Assembly: GCF_033118175.1 (NCBI RefSeq) | Contig: NC_083710.1 | Coordinates: 45,229,501-45,293,500 of the forward strand | Origin: Dama dama | Lineage: Eukaryota > Chordata > Mammalia > Artiodactyla > Cervidae | Direction of reading: 5' to 3' | Length of the DNA stretch: 64,000 bases | Shown: piece by piece, positions 23,788 to 35,291 of the stretch | How the letters are laid out: each line of letters opens with the position of its first letter | How positions within the stretch are numbered: position 1 is the first letter of the stretch | Program-made: the position numbers and the translations under genes | The notes under the pieces: generated by a model | What the model saw: only the letters and a program-made list of their open reading frames with translations | Told to the model about the DNA's origin: nothing | The model's database searches: none

Positions 23788-26192
23788 GTTCAGTTCAGTT
23801 CAGTTGCTCAGTCATGTCCAACTTTTTGTGAACCCATTGACAGCAGCACCCCAGGCTTCCCCGTCGATCACCAACTCCTGGAGCTTCCTCAAACTCATGT
23901 CCATAGAGTTGGTTATGCCATCCAACCATCTCATCCTCTGTCATCCCCTTCTCCTCCTGCCTTCAATCTTTCCCAGTATCTGGGTCTTTTCCAAGGAATC
24001 AGTTCTTCATATCAGGTGTCCAAAGTATGAAGTTTCAGCTTCAGAATCAGTCCTTCCAATGAATATTCTGGACTGATTTCCTTTAGGATGGACTGGTTGG
24101 ATCTCCTTGCAGTCCAAGGGACTCTCAAGAGTCTTCTCCAGCACCACAGTTCAAAAGCATCAGTTCTTCAGCACTTAACTTTCTCTCACATCCATGAATA
24201 CTGGAAAGACCATAGCTTTGACTAGAGGCCCCTTGTTGGTAAAGCGATGTCTCTGCTTTTTAATATGCTGTCTAGGTTGGTCACAGCTTTTCTTCCAAGG
24301 AGCAAGTATCTTTTAATCTCATGGCTGCAGTTACCATCTTTAGTAATTTTGGAGTCCAGGAAAATGAAATCTGTCACTGTTTCCATTGTTTTCCCATCTA
24401 TTTGCCATGAAGATGTGGGACCAGATGCCACAATCTTAGTTTTTTGAATGTTGAGTTTTAAGCCAGCTTTTTCACTCTCCTCCTTCACTTTGATCAAGAA
24501 GCTCTTTAGCTCTTCTTTGCTTTCTGCCATATGTGTGGTGTCATCTGAGGTTATTGATATTTCTCCTGGCAATCTTGATTCCAGCTTGTGCTTCATCCAG
24601 CCCAGCATTTCACACGAGGTACTCTGCATATAAGTTAAATAAGCAGAGTAAAAAAATACAGCCTTAATGTACTCCTTTTCCAATTTGGAATCAGTCTGTT
24701 GTTGCATGTCCAGTTCTAACTGTTGCTTCTTGGCCTGCATACATATTTCTCAGGAGGCAGGTCAGGTGGTCTGGTATTCCCATCTCTTGATGAATTTTCC
24801 ACAGTTTGTTGTGATCTACACAGTTGAAGACTTTGGTGTAATCAATAAAGCAGAAGTAGATGTTTTTCTGGTATTTTCTAGCTTTTTTGATGATCCAGTG
24901 GATGTTGGCAGTTGGATCTCTGGTTCCTCTGCCTTTCCTAATCCAGCTTGAACATCTGAAAGTTCACAGTTCAAGTATTGTTGAAGCCTGGCTTGGAGAA
25001 TTTTGAGCATTACTTTGCTAGTGTGTGCTGCTGCTGCTGCTGCTAAGTCACTTCAGTCATATCTGATTCTGTGCAACCCAATATCGGCAGCTCATAAGGC
25101 TCCACTGTCCCTGGGATTCTCCAGGCAAGAACACTGGAGTCGGTTGCCATTTCCTTCTCCAATGCATGGAAATGAAAAATGAAAGTGAAGTGACTCAGTC
25201 ATGTCCGACTCTTCGCGACCCCATGGACTGCAGTTTACCAGGCCCTTCTGTCCATGGGATTTTCCAGGCAAGAGTGCTGGAGTGGGTTGCAATTGCCTGC
25301 TCCACGCTAGTGCATGGAATGAGTGCAATTGTACAGTCTTTTGAACACAGTTTGGTATTGCTCTTCTCTGGGTTTGGAATGAAAGCTGATCTTTTCAGTG
25401 GAAACTGACCAGTCCTTTGGCCACTGCTGAATTTCCAAATTTGCTGGCCTATTGAGTGCAGCATTTTCACAGCATCATCTTTTAGGATTTGAAATAGTTC
25501 AGATGGGACTACATCACTTCCTCTAGTTTTGTTTGCAGTAATGCTCTTAAGGCCCACTTGCATTCCAACCCCAGGATGTCTGACTGTATGTGAGTGATCA
25601 CAACGTCTTGGCTATCCATGTCATTAAGATCTTTTCTGTATAGTTTTTCTGTGTATTCTTTCCACCTCTTTTTAATATCTTCTGCTTCTGTTAGGCCTAT
25701 ACCATATCTGTCCTTTACCGTGCCATCCTCACATGAAATGTTCTCTTGGCATCTCTAATTTTCTTGAGGAGATCTCTAGTCTTTCCCACTCCATTGCTTT
25801 CTGGTTTTTCTTTGCATTGTTTAGTTAAGAAGGTTTTCTTATCTCTCTTTGCTATTCTTTGGAACTTTGCATTTAGATGAGTATAACTTTCCTTTTCTCC
25901 TTTGCCTTTCACTTCTATTTTTTTCTTAACTATTTTCAAGGCCTCCTCAAATGACCATTTTACTTTTTAGCTTTTCTTTTTCTTAGCGATGGTTTTGATC
26001 ACTGTCTCCTGTACACTGTTTCTAACTTCTGTCCATAGTTCTTTAGCCACTCTGTCCATCAGATCTAGTCCCTTCAATCTTTTGGTCACATCCACTGTAT
26101 AATCATAAAGGTTTGATTAGGTCATCCTTGTATGGCCTAATGGTTTTCCCAAATTTCTTCAGTTTATGTCTGAATTTTAGAATAAAGGTGTT
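23788..26192 (-). mobile_element. BovB LINE, antisense, about 2.1 kb, second part of the block
   Basis: It begins with the BovB 3' terminus ('ttcagttcagttcagttgctc') and extends through the whole RT region into the segment between endonuclease and RT ('aaatttcttcagtttatgtc'). Minus-strand frames 24222-24740, 25195-25563 and 25715-25939 are ORF pieces. The first keeps 'LNIQKTKIVASGP' but has lost YADDT (reads 'SDDTTHMAE'). A Bov-A2 SINE interrupts it at 25024-25305. Its sequence from 24746 on may instead belong to the older copy at 22885. Confidence 0.88.
25024..25305 (-). mobile_element. Bov-A2 SINE (dimer), antisense, in BovB
   Basis: The tail appears as a GCT repeat at the left end, followed by two Bov-A bodies in antisense ('gttgccatttccttctcca' and 'gttgcaattgcctgctcc'). 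A 7-base duplication, gctagtg, lies at 25017-25023 and 25306-25312, and the surrounding BovB is continuous across it. Confidence 0.92.
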
Positions 26193-27841
26193 CATTATCT
26201 TACTATTCTGATAGATGGATTGAAAAAAATGTTGCTGTAATTTATATTAGACTGTATTCTGCTTATGTTTTTCCACTAAGAGTTTTATAGTGTCCTATCT
26301 CACATTTATACCTTTAATTAATTTTGAACTTATATTTGTGTAAGGAGTTAAGGAATGATCTAATTTCATTTTTTTTTTTAACATGTGACTCTCCAGTTTT
26401 CCCAGCACAGTTTGATAAAGAGTTTATCATTTCAACATTGTGTAGTCTTGCTTCCTTTGATATAGATTACTCGACCATACGTGTATGGACTTATTTATGG
26501 TTTTCTATCTTGTTCCCTGATCTAAATTTCTATTTTTGTGCCAGTACCATACTGTTTTGATGATGATAGCTTTGTAGTATAGTCTGGAGTCAGTGACCCT
26601 GATTCCTCCATCTCCATTTCTCATTTTCATATTGTTTTTGCAATTCAGGAGCTTTTGTGTCTCCATACAAATTTTGAGTTTTTTTTTTTTTATTCTAGTT
26701 CTCTGTATATGTGGTTGGTAATTTGACAGGGTTTGCATTTAATCTGTAAATTGCCTTGGGTAATATAGTCATTTTGAGAATATTAATTCTTCCAATATAT
26801 GAACATGATATATATTTTTACCTGTTTATGTATTCTTTTATATCTTTCATCAGAATCTTATAGTTTTCATAGTATAGGCCTCTTTTCTTCTTAGGTAGGT
26901 TTATTTCTATGTATTTTATTATTTTTAGTATAGTGGTAAATAGAATTGCTTCTTAAATTTCTCTTTATGAACTTTCATTGATAGTGTATAGAAATGCAAC
27001 AGATTTGTATTAATTTTGTAACCTACAAAGTTATCAAATTTACTGATGAGTTTTAGCAGTTTTCTGGTAACATCTTTAGGATCTTCTATGTATAGTAACA
27101 TGTCATCTGCACACAGTGATGATTTAACTTTTTCTCTTCCAATTTAGATTTCCTTTACTTCTTTTTCTTCTCTGTTTACTGTAGCTCAGATTTGAAAAAC
27201 TATGTTGAGTAACCGTGGTGACAGCAGACATCCTTGTCTTGCTCCTGATATTAGAGAAATGCTTTCAGCTGTTCACTATTGAGTATGATGCTGCTGTAGA
27301 TTTGTTATATTTGGTCTTTGTTAGGTTGAGGTATGTACTCTCTGTGCCCTGTTTCTGGAGAGTTTTTTTTTTTTTTTTTTTTTCAATCATAAATGGGTGC
27401 TGAATTTTGTCAAATACTTTTTCTATATCTATTTTGTTGAATATTTTTGCATCTATGTTCATCAGTGATATTAGTTGGCAATCTTCTTTCTTTCTTCCTT
27501 TCTTTATTTTTATGGTATCTTTGTCTGGTTTTGGTATCAAGGTGATGGTGGCCTCATAAAATGAGTTGGTAAGTTTTCTTTCCTCTGTGACTTTTTAGGA
27601 CAGTTGTGGAAGGATAAGTTTTAACTCTTCTCTAAATGTTTGATAAAATTCACCTGGGAAGCCATTGTGTCCTGGACTTTTGTTTCTTGGGAGGTTTTTA
27701 ATCATGGTTTCACTTTCAGTGCTTGTGATTGGTCTGTCTGCATTTTCTATTTTTTCCTGGTTCAGTCTAGAGATACTTACCTTTCTAAGAATTTGTGCCT
27801 TCTTTTCAGGTTGTCCATTTCATTGGCATACATTTGTTCAT
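26193..27841 (-). mobile_element. L1 LINE, ORF2 RT region, antisense (continued)
   Basis: The same L1 resumes after the BovB block. Phrases such as 'gtgccagtaccatactgttt', 'catgtcatctgcacacagtg' and 'gtttgataaaattcacctgg' occur in the right order. Near 27420-27440 about 200 bases of the usual RT sequence are missing ('ttttctatatctattttgtt' is a junction of two distant points). The RT motif FADDM lies in this region and is not open. Short minus-strand frames at 26505-26738 and 27265-27540 are ORF2 pieces, e.g. 'LISLMNIDAKIFNKI'. Confidence 0.88.
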
Positions 27842-28044
27842 TGTGTTCGTGTTCAGTCGTGTCTGACTCTTTGAGGTTCCATGGGCTTTACCTCTGTCCA
27901 TGGGATTTTAAAGGCAAGAATACTAGAGTGAGTTGCCATTTCTTTCTCCAGGGGATCTTCCTGACCCAGGGATCAAACCCACATCTCTTGTGTCTCCTGC
28001 ATTGGCAGGCAGGTTATTTACCATCAGTCCCACCTGAAAAGCCT
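27842..28044 (-). mobile_element. Bov-tA SINE, antisense, in L1
   Basis: Antisense Bov-tA from 'gtgttcgtgttcagtcgtg' to 'ccatcagtcccacctgaaaa'. Flanking L1 repeats acatttgttcat (27830-27841) and acaattgttcat (28045-28056) differ at one base and mark the target duplication. Confidence 0.9.
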
Positions 28045-28880
28045 ACAATTGTTCATGATAGTCTCTTATGATCCTTGGTATTTCTGTGATCTCAGTTGTA
28101 ACTTCTTTTTGTATTCTAATTTTACTGATTTGAGTTCTCTCCCTTTTTTTCTTAGTGAAGAAAAAGCTAAAGATTTATCATTTTTTTCTATCTTTTCAAA
28201 GAACCAGAATTCAGTTTTATTGATCTGTATGATTGGTTTTTTTCTTGTCTCTATTTCATTTATTTCTGCTCTGATCTTTATGAGATCCTTCCTTCTACTA
28301 ATTTTAGGTTTTGTTGGTTCTTTGTATAGTTGTTTTAGGTGTAGGGTTAGGTTGTTTATCTGATATTTTCCTTGTTTCTTGAGGTAAGATTACTATAAAC
28401 AATAGCAAGGTAAGGTATTGCTATAAACTTCCCTTTTAGAAGTGTTTTGCTGCATCCCTTAAGTTTTGGACCACTGTGCTTTCATTTTCATTTATCTCTA
28501 GATATTTTTTAATTTCTTGTTTTATTTCTTCAGTGATCCAGTGGTTGTTTAGTAGTATATTGTTTGTGTGTCTTAGAGTATTTTCTTGTACTTTACTTCT
28601 AATCTCATAGCCTTGTGATCAGAAAAGATGCTTGATATGATTTCAGTTTTCTTAAGTTTAGCAAGCCTTGCCTTATGGCCCAGAATGTGGTCAATCCTGA
28701 AGAAAGTTCTGTGTGCACTTGAGAAGAATGTTCAGTCTTCTCCTTTTGATGGAATGCTCTATAAACATCAATTCCAACTAATCTAAAGTATCATTCATGT
28801 TCTGTGTTTCCTTATTGATTTTCTGTCTGGATTATTTGTCCACTGATGAAGGTGGGTTATTAAAGTCCTCCACTAGTTTG
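28045..28880 (-). mobile_element. L1 LINE, ORF2 N-terminal RT side, antisense (last segment)
   Basis: It continues with 'tgatagtctcttatgatcct', 'gaggtaagattactataaac', 'aaaagatgcttgatatgatt' and 'gggttattaaagtcctccac'. There the L1 ends against a sense BovB. The endonuclease domain, ORF1 and 5' UTR of this element are not present. Confidence 0.85.
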
Positions 28881-29880
28881 GGGACCATCTTACTTGTTGC
28901 CTGAGTAACCTACGTATGGATCAAGGAGCAGAAGTTAGAAACTTACGTGGAACAACTGTCTACTTCAAAATTGAGAATGGAGTATGACAAGGCTATTTAT
29001 TGTCACCCTGTCTATTTCATGGGCTTCCCTGATGGCTCAGATGGTAAAGTGTCTGCCTGCAATTCGGGAGACCTGGGTTCAATTCCCAACACAGAGCAGA
29101 GAAGGCAAAATGTTGGGCTGGATGAGTTATAAGCTGGAATCAAGATTTCCAGGAGAAATATAAAAAACCTGAGAAATGCAGATGATATCACTTTAATGAC
29201 AGAAAGTGAAGAGGAAGTAATGATCCTGTTAACAAAAGTGAAAGAGGAGAGTGAAAAAGCTGGCTTAAAACTCAACATTAATAGTAAGATCATGGCATCC
29301 AGTCCCATTTTTTCATGGCAAATAGAAAGGGGATAGGTGAAAACAGTGATAGATTTCTCTTCTTGGGCTCTAAATCCACTATAGTTGGTGACTGTAGCCA
29401 TTTAATTAAGAGATGATTGCTTCTTGACTGAGGAGCTGTGGGAAACCTAGAGAATCTGTTAGAAAGCAAAGACATAATGTTGCTAATTAAGGTCCATATT
29501 ATCTTTCCAGTACTCATGTACAGATGTGAGAGCTGGCCCATTAAGAAGGCAGAACACCAAAGAATTGATGTTTTTGAACTACAGTGCTGGAGAAGACTCT
29601 TGAGAGTTCCTTGGGCTGCAATGAGATCTAACAAGTCATTCTTAAAGGGAATCAACACAGAATACTCACTGGAAGAACTGATGCTGAAGCTGCAATATTT
29701 TGGCCACCTGATACTAACATCTGACTCATTAGAAAAGACCCTGAAGCTAGGAAAGGTTAAAGGCAGAAGAAGAGGACACCAGAGGGATGAAATTGTTTGA
29801 TGGCATCACCAATTCAATAATTATGAATTTGGGCAAACTTCAGGAGATGATGAGGACAGAGAAGGTTGTCTTGGGTAGAC
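28881..29880 (+). mobile_element. BovB LINE, RT region to near the 3' end
   Basis: Sense BovB from 'ggaccatcttacttgttgcc' to 'tgatgaggacagagaaggt'. YADD is changed ('gcagatgatatcac', with the tyrosine codon lost to 'aaatgc'). The last ~60 bases and the 'ctgaa' terminus are missing. A short tRNA-like SINE piece sits at 29020-29090. It directly abuts the truncated L1 at 28880. Confidence 0.85.
29020..29090 (+). mobile_element. Bov-tA SINE head fragment inside BovB
   Basis: Only the tRNA-derived part is present: 'gggcttccctgatggctcag' and 'gagacctgggttcaattccc'. BovB continues on both sides ('ctgtctatttcat' and 'acagagcagagaaggc'), so some 25 bases of BovB were replaced. Confidence 0.8.
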
Positions 29881-30094
29881 AGCACAAAACTTCCTCTACA
29901 AATTTCAGTAATAGCATTCAAGGCTGAGAAGGAATTGGAAGAATTAACTTCTCTACTGGTATTTCTATATGTTGGGTCTCATTTGGTTCTGGATAGTTTA
30001 ATTTTACAAACTCAAAATGTATGAAGGTAGCAAAAATGCCTGTGTCAAAAGTTCTCTGTCTCCAAGAAAAAAGGATTCTCAGGACAGCATCTGG
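29881..30094. other. Unassigned spacer
   Basis: No repeat or frame recognised. Confidence 0.4.
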
Positions 30095-30203
30095 ATTAGT
30101 ATTATTCCACTGTATATACATGGACTGTATTTTCTTTATCTATTTATCTGTTGGTGGGCACTTGAATTGTTTCCCTATTTTGGCTATTGTAAATGCTATG
30201 ATG

Positions 30204-30204
<1 letters not shown>
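30095..30204 (-). mobile_element. L1 LINE 3' fragment, antisense
   Basis: It reads 'attattccactgtatatac', 'ttatctgttggtgggcactt' and 'ttggctattgtaaatgctat', the antisense C-terminal end of L1 ORF2. The following 'acattggg' of normal L1 is replaced by a CA microsatellite. Confidence 0.7.

Positions 30205-30240
<36 letters not shown>
30205..30240. repeat. (CA)n microsatellite
   Basis: Eighteen uninterrupted AC units, apparently expanded from the 'gaacac' at the L1 edge. Confidence 0.93.
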
Positions 30241-30243
<3 letters not shown>

Positions 30244-30249
30244 AATACA

Positions 30250-30495
30250 ACAAACCAAACAAACATAAAGGCAAAAATTCAAAGAAGAGATCAATGTTTA
30301 CCCAAAGGGAAGGGGTTTGAGGAAGAACAAAATGATAAAGGCGATCAACTATATGGTGACAGATGGAAATTGAATTTTTGGTGGTAAGCTTGCTGAGTTA
30401 TGTAAAAAGTAGAAATGTAATGTACAGATAAAACTTACATGATATTGTATAGATGAAACATACTGTTATAAACCAATAAAAAATAAATTTAAAAA
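30250..30495 (+). mobile_element. L1 LINE 3' UTR-like fragment, sense
   Basis: The end part 'aagcttgctgagttatgtaa', 'acagataaaacttacatgat' and 'tgttataaaccaataaaaaa' matches the 3' tail of mid-age L1 elements. Diverged, with an approximate left limit. Confidence 0.5.
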
Positions 30496-30499
30496 TCTT

Positions 30500-30645
30500 T
30501 AGAGATTTCTCTGGTGATTCAATGGTTAAACCTCTTTTCTTACACCACAGGGCCATGAGATCAGTCCCTGGTTGAGGAACTAAAATGTCACATGTCACAG
30601 GGCACACAACCAAAACTCTTTAAATTAAAAAAATGAGTGATTTTA
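30500..30645 (+). mobile_element. CHR-type tRNA SINE, truncated
   Basis: tRNA-like start 'gagatttctctggtgattca', 'agtccctggttgaggaacta' and 'cacatgtcacagggcacaca', then an A-rich tail. This resembles the CHR SINEs shared by whales, hippos and ruminants. Shorter than the copies at 43868 and 47105. Confidence 0.65.
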
Positions 30646-31035
30646 AAGGGAGGAAAGAATGAAATTAATTTAAATGAACTTTAGATGAAATGGGATATGG
30701 TAACAGAGATTGCAAATTTTTCTTTAGTGGAGAGACAAGAATGTGTTTAATAATGAACGAATAGGATCCAGTAAGAAGGAAATAGTTGAATATACAAGGT
30801 AATAAAAAGGATACTTAAGGCATTAGGCACAATTTTGCCTTTAATCTTCTCAGTATCTTTAAACAATGTTTTCAGTATCACAGGAAAAGCAAAGTATCAT
30901 TTAATAATATCTTAATTTTTTTAGTCTGCTTAAGTATAATATGTCTCACTAAAGTATTAAATATAAAGCATATTCTAGAATTTATTGGGTAAATATATGG
31001 ATTTTCTTTTTGGTTGGATAAAATTCTGCTTTGTT
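30646..31035. other. Unassigned AT-rich sequence, no gene
   Basis: No recognised repeat or frame. Confidence 0.5.
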
Positions 31036-31135
31036 GATATTTACAGCTTGGGCTTTAGACTCAAGCAAACTGGATTTGATTCCTTATAGTGCTTGGTAGC
31101 TGCAGGACCTTAAGGCCTTTACTTGTCTGTATCTG
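31036..31135 (+). mobile_element. MIR SINE fragment
   Basis: 'gggctttagactcaagcaaa', 'ctggatttgattccttatag' and 'gtagctgcaggaccttaagg' align with the tRNA-like half and core of MIR. Short and diverged. Confidence 0.5.
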
Positions 31136-31905
31136 ATCCCATTGTGACTGAACACTTCACTACAAACATATTTACTTTTTGTTTACTCATGCTTCTTGTC
31201 CAATTTTATGGAATTGTTTTTCTTTTTATTTCCTTGATTAAAAAAAATTACATATAACAGTTTTCCTATCATAGTCTACTAGATAGTGTTGCCTTGAAAT
31301 TATTTTATTTGATAAACATAGTAACCAAAACATTTTTATAGATATGTGTGCATTATTCATTATAATTTCTGGCTATAATTTTATTCTTGTAAAACTTCCT
31401 CCTCCCAATGAATTTTTAAAATATTCCTGAAAGAATTAAACACTGAAATATATTTGACATTAATCTCGTGATTAACTTTGCCAGGTATTGATGATCTAAA
31501 AACTCAGATATTTCTTTAGCTTAGGAAAGTGATAATTTGCCATGTTCTTGATCCATGTATTTCTGTACCTTTTAAAAATTAAAAGGATAACCGTAAAATA
31601 TACACAAGGAATAAAGGATGAGAATACAGACAGTGCACAACACTGAAAATCTAGCTCAAGCAAATATATATATTCCATTATTGTTAAGGTCTCTTTGTGC
31701 CTCTTTAAATACTACTAAATCTTTTACTCTCTCAAAGTACAAAGTATGTGCTATCCAGAATTTTTTTTTTTTGTAAAATTCCCTGTTGCTCTTTTATAAT
31801 GTAAGTTGGAATCCCTAAATAGGTGTACTTTTACATGGTTTTAAATTTCAAAATTGGAATGTAGTACACATATTTTAATACTTTTTTTTAACATATCATA
31901 CTATT
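31136..31905. other. Unassigned AT-rich sequence, no gene
   Basis: No recognised repeat. The minus-strand frame 31496-31678 has no motif. Confidence 0.5.
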
Positions 31906-31912
31906 AAAATTA

Positions 31913-32127
31913 GGAAGACTTGATGGTTCAGCAGTAAACAATTCACCTGCAATTCAGGAAAAAGTAGTTTGGTCCCTGGGTCGGGAAGATGTCTTGCAAA
32001 AGAAAATGGTAACCCGCTCCAGTATTCTTGCCAGGAAAATCCCATGGACAGGGGAGACAGGCCAACTATAATCCATGGGGACAAAAATGATTTAGACAGG
32101 ACTGAGTAAATAAATAACAACAGCAAC
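31913..32127 (+). mobile_element. Bov-tA SINE
   Basis: Diverged Bov-tA from 'ggaagacttgatggttcagc' to 'gactgagtaaataaataac'. A 7-base repeat, aaaatta, on each side (31906-31912, 32128-32134) is a possible target duplication. Confidence 0.83.
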
Positions 32128-32134
32128 AAAATTA

Positions 32135-33020
32135 ATAATGGATTTTTTATTGTTATAATATCTATTATGATTACATTGCATTATGACTGTACTGCAATTT
32201 ATTGATCCACTGATTATCAGGGAACATTTGTAGACATTTGGGTTGAAACTATTATATTATTTTTTTGTCTCTTTTGCAAGCAATGCATGTTTTACATGTC
32301 TGCTTTTACATTTTTATAGGTGACTATATTTAAGAATGTTATAAGATATATACCTGAGTAAACTGCTATATTAGAATTTTCAACTTTATTATATATAAGT
32401 CACTGTTTCCTGAAAATAGTGTTCATTTATATTATCATCTGAAGGGCTTGGGCAAAAAAAAAAAAAAGGGAAAAGAAATTCTTTCAAAAGTATTTACATT
32501 AAAAAATGGAGCAAAGTTGCATGGTAGCAGCTGGGTCAAAACATGAACTTATGAAAGCTTTTTTTTTTTTTTTTTTTACTTTGTGCATGATAGAAGAAAT
32601 AATGCCAAGTATACATGCTCATTCAAACTTCACCCCTCCTAGAGTTTTAACATGGTGATAATGGACTAAAGGTAAATAAATGTCTGGCTTATTCTTTTAT
32701 TGATGAAAGTGTTGCAGTTTAGTGAATACCTGGTGGGATTAACTCTAGTTAGCGGTATGAATATTTTACCCAGAATAGCAGGCTGGAAAACAGTGTGTGA
32801 GTACAGATTCTGGTTAAGTGGGTAGAAATCATGAAAGAGTTCGGTAGAATTCAATTGACTCCTTTTCCTTGGCTTGAGTTAGGTAGCAAGCAAAATCATT
32901 ATCTTGAATTCTAAGGTGTCTTTTATTTAAGTTAAAATAAAAGAGTACTAGTGATTAACCTCATTAACTTTTAACTATGATTAACTTTATCCCCAAATTT
33001 CAGCTCCTTCTTTAGTTTCT
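32135..33020. other. Unassigned AT-rich sequence, no gene
   Basis: It contains an A run (about 32453-32467) and a T run (about 32560-32577), but no recognised repeat family or coding frame. Confidence 0.5.
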
Positions 33021-33021
33021 A

Positions 33022-33232
33022 TGCTGTGGTTCAGTCAAGTCATGTCAACTCTTTGTGACCCCATGGACTGTAGTCTGCCAGGCTCCTTTGTCCATAGGAT
33101 CCTGCAGGCAAGAATACTGGAGTGGGTTGTCATTCCCTTCTCCAGGGGATGTTCCCAACCCAGGAATTGAACTTGGGTTTCCTGCATTGAAGCAGATTCT
33201 TTCCCATCTGAGCCACCAGAAGAGTCTCGGAG
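33022..33232 (-). mobile_element. Bov-tA SINE, antisense
   Basis: Antisense Bov-tA: 'ggttcagtcaagtcatgtca', 'gcaagaatactggagtgggt' and 'atctgagccaccagaagag'. Complete or nearly so. Confidence 0.88.
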
Positions 33233-33312
33233 ATAATTACAAATGTGAGTTTGACTTTTTATCCATTGCATAAAAGAAGTTATTAACATATACAAATATA
33301 AGTACATGCTTC

Positions 33313-34057
33313 ATTGTTGTTATTGTTTAGTCTTTCAGTTTTGTCCAACTCTTTGCAACTCCATGGACTGCAGCATGCCAGGCTTCCCTGTCCTTCACCA
33401 TCTCCTGGAGCTTCCTCAAACTCATGTCCATTGATTTGGTGATGCCATCCAACCATCTCATCCTCTGTCATCCCCTTCTCCTCCTGCCTTCAATCTTTCC
33501 CAGCATCAGGGTCTTTTCTAAATAATCGGGTCTTTGCATCAGGTTGTCAAAAGGATTGGAGCTTCAGCTTCAGAATCAGTCCTTCTAATTAATATTCAGA
33601 GTTGATCTTTAGGATTAAGTGGTTTGATCTCCTTTAAATCCAAGGACTCTCAAGAGTCTTCTCCAATACTCCAGTTCAAAAGCATCAATTCTTCAGCAGT
33701 TAGCCTTCTTTATAGTCAAACTCTCACATCCATACATGACTATTGTGACAAAAAAAAAAAAAACAGCTTTGACTATATGAACCTTTGTAGGCAAAGTAAT
33801 GTCTCTGATTTTTAGTATGCTGCCTAGGTTTGTCACTGGTTTTCTTCCAAGGAGCGTCTTTTAATTTCATGGCTGCAGTCACCATCTGCAGTGATTTTGG
33901 ACCCCAAGAAAATAGCCTGTCACTGTTTCCATTTGTTTCCCCATCTATTTTCCATGAAGTAATAGGATTGGATGCGATAACCTTAATTTTTTGAATGTTA
34001 AGTTTTGAGCCAGCTTTTTCACTCACCTTTTTCACCTTAATCAAGAGGCTCTTTAGT
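33313..34057 (-). mobile_element. BovB LINE, 5'-truncated, with 17-base target duplication
   Basis: Antisense BovB from 'attgttgttattgtttagtc' to 'aatcaagaggctctttag'. The flanks atataagtacatgcttc (33296-33312) and atataagtatatgcctc (34058-34074) match at 15 of 17 positions. Both differences are transitions, as expected for an old insertion. A run of 14 A lies at 33750-33763. The frame on the minus strand is broken. Confidence 0.9.
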
Positions 34058-34084
34058 ATATAAGTATATGCCTCTAAATAAAAC

Positions 34085-34478
34085 TTTTTTTTTTGTTTTT
34101 AAATTAATGTTAAATGGGAGGATAATTGTTTTACAATGTTGTGTTGATTTCTGCCATACAAAATGAATCACCCGTAAGTGTGTGTATCTATGTATGTATC
34201 TATTTATCTACATATCATCTCTCTTGTTCCTCACTCCCCCTCCATACCACCCCTTTGGTTGTCACAGGACACCAAGTTGAGTTCCTTGTGTTATAAAGCA
34301 ACTTCCCACTGGCCATCTTTTTTGCATATGATAATGTATATATTTCAATGCTACTCTCTAAATTCATCCTACTTTTTCCATATCCTACTGTCTCCACAGG
34401 TCTGTTTTCTGTGTCTCCATATCTGTTCCTGCCCTGCAAATAGGTTCATCAGTACTATTTTCTAGATGCTATATATAT
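34085..34478 (-). mobile_element. L1 LINE 3' UTR, antisense
   Basis: A second ruminant L1 3' UTR type: 'ggaggataattgttttacaa', 'tgttgtgttgatttctgcca', 'gttataaagcaacttcccac' and 'ctgccctgcaaataggttca'. It is a different L1 subfamily from the copy at 20978. It continues at 35292 after a SINE and a BovB. Confidence 0.85.
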
Positions 34479-34488
34479 GTGTTAATAT

Positions 34489-34675
34489 GTGTATTAGTTG
34501 CTCTGTTGTTTCTGACTCTCTGCTACCCCATGGACTTTAGTCCATCAGGCTCTTCTGAGCATGGGATTTTCCAGGCAAGAATACTAGAGTGGGTTGCCAT
34601 TTACTTCCCCAGGGATCAAACCCACATCTCCTGCATTGCAGATGAACTCTTTATCATCTGAACCAGCAAGATAAA
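34489..34675 (-). mobile_element. Bov-tA SINE, antisense, in L1
   Basis: Antisense Bov-tA from 'attagttgctctgttgtttc' to 'gaaccagcaagataaa', bounded by gtgttaatat at 34479-34488 and 34676-34685. Confidence 0.9.
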
Positions 34676-34687
34676 GTGTTAATATAT

Positions 34688-35291
34688 GACAGACTTTATT
34701 TCCGTGGGTTACAAAATCACTGCAGATGGTGACTGTAGCCATAAAATTAAGAGACACCTGATCCTTGGAAGAAAGCTATGACTAAACTAGACAACATATT
34801 AAAAAGCAGAGACATGACTTTGCCAACAAAGGACCATCTAGTCAAAGCTATGGCTTTTCCAGTATTCATGTATGCATGTGGGAGTTCAACTATAAATAAA
34901 ACTGAGAGCTGAATAATTGATGCTTTTGGACTGTGGTGTTGGAGAAGACTCTTGAGAGTCCCTTGGACTTCAAGGAGATCAAACAAATCAATAATACTAA
35001 AGGAGATCAGTCCTGAATATTCATTGGAAGTACTTATTCTGAAGCTGAAGCTCCAATACTTTGGCCACCTGAAGTGAAGAACTCTCATCAGAAAAGACCC
35101 TGATGATAGGAAAGATTGAAGGCAGGAGGAGAAGGGGACAACAGAAGACAAGATGTTTGGATGGCATCATCGACTCAATGGACATGAATTTGAGGAAGCT
35201 CTGGGAGTTGGTAATGGACAAGGAAGCCTGGCATGCTGCAGTCCGTGGGGTCACAAAGAGTCGGACCCGACTGAGCAACTGAACTGAACTG
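34688..35291 (+). mobile_element. BovB LINE, 5'-truncated, in L1
   Basis: Sense BovB from 'gacagactttatttccgtgg' to 'gcaactgaactgaactg'. L1 sequence lies on both sides. The short repeat atatg at each border may be the target duplication. It is less diverged than the copy at 33313. Confidence 0.88.

Noticed and set aside
30205..30240. CRISPR-like regular repeat
   Set aside because: It is a pure CA dinucleotide microsatellite without spacers. The organism is a vertebrate.
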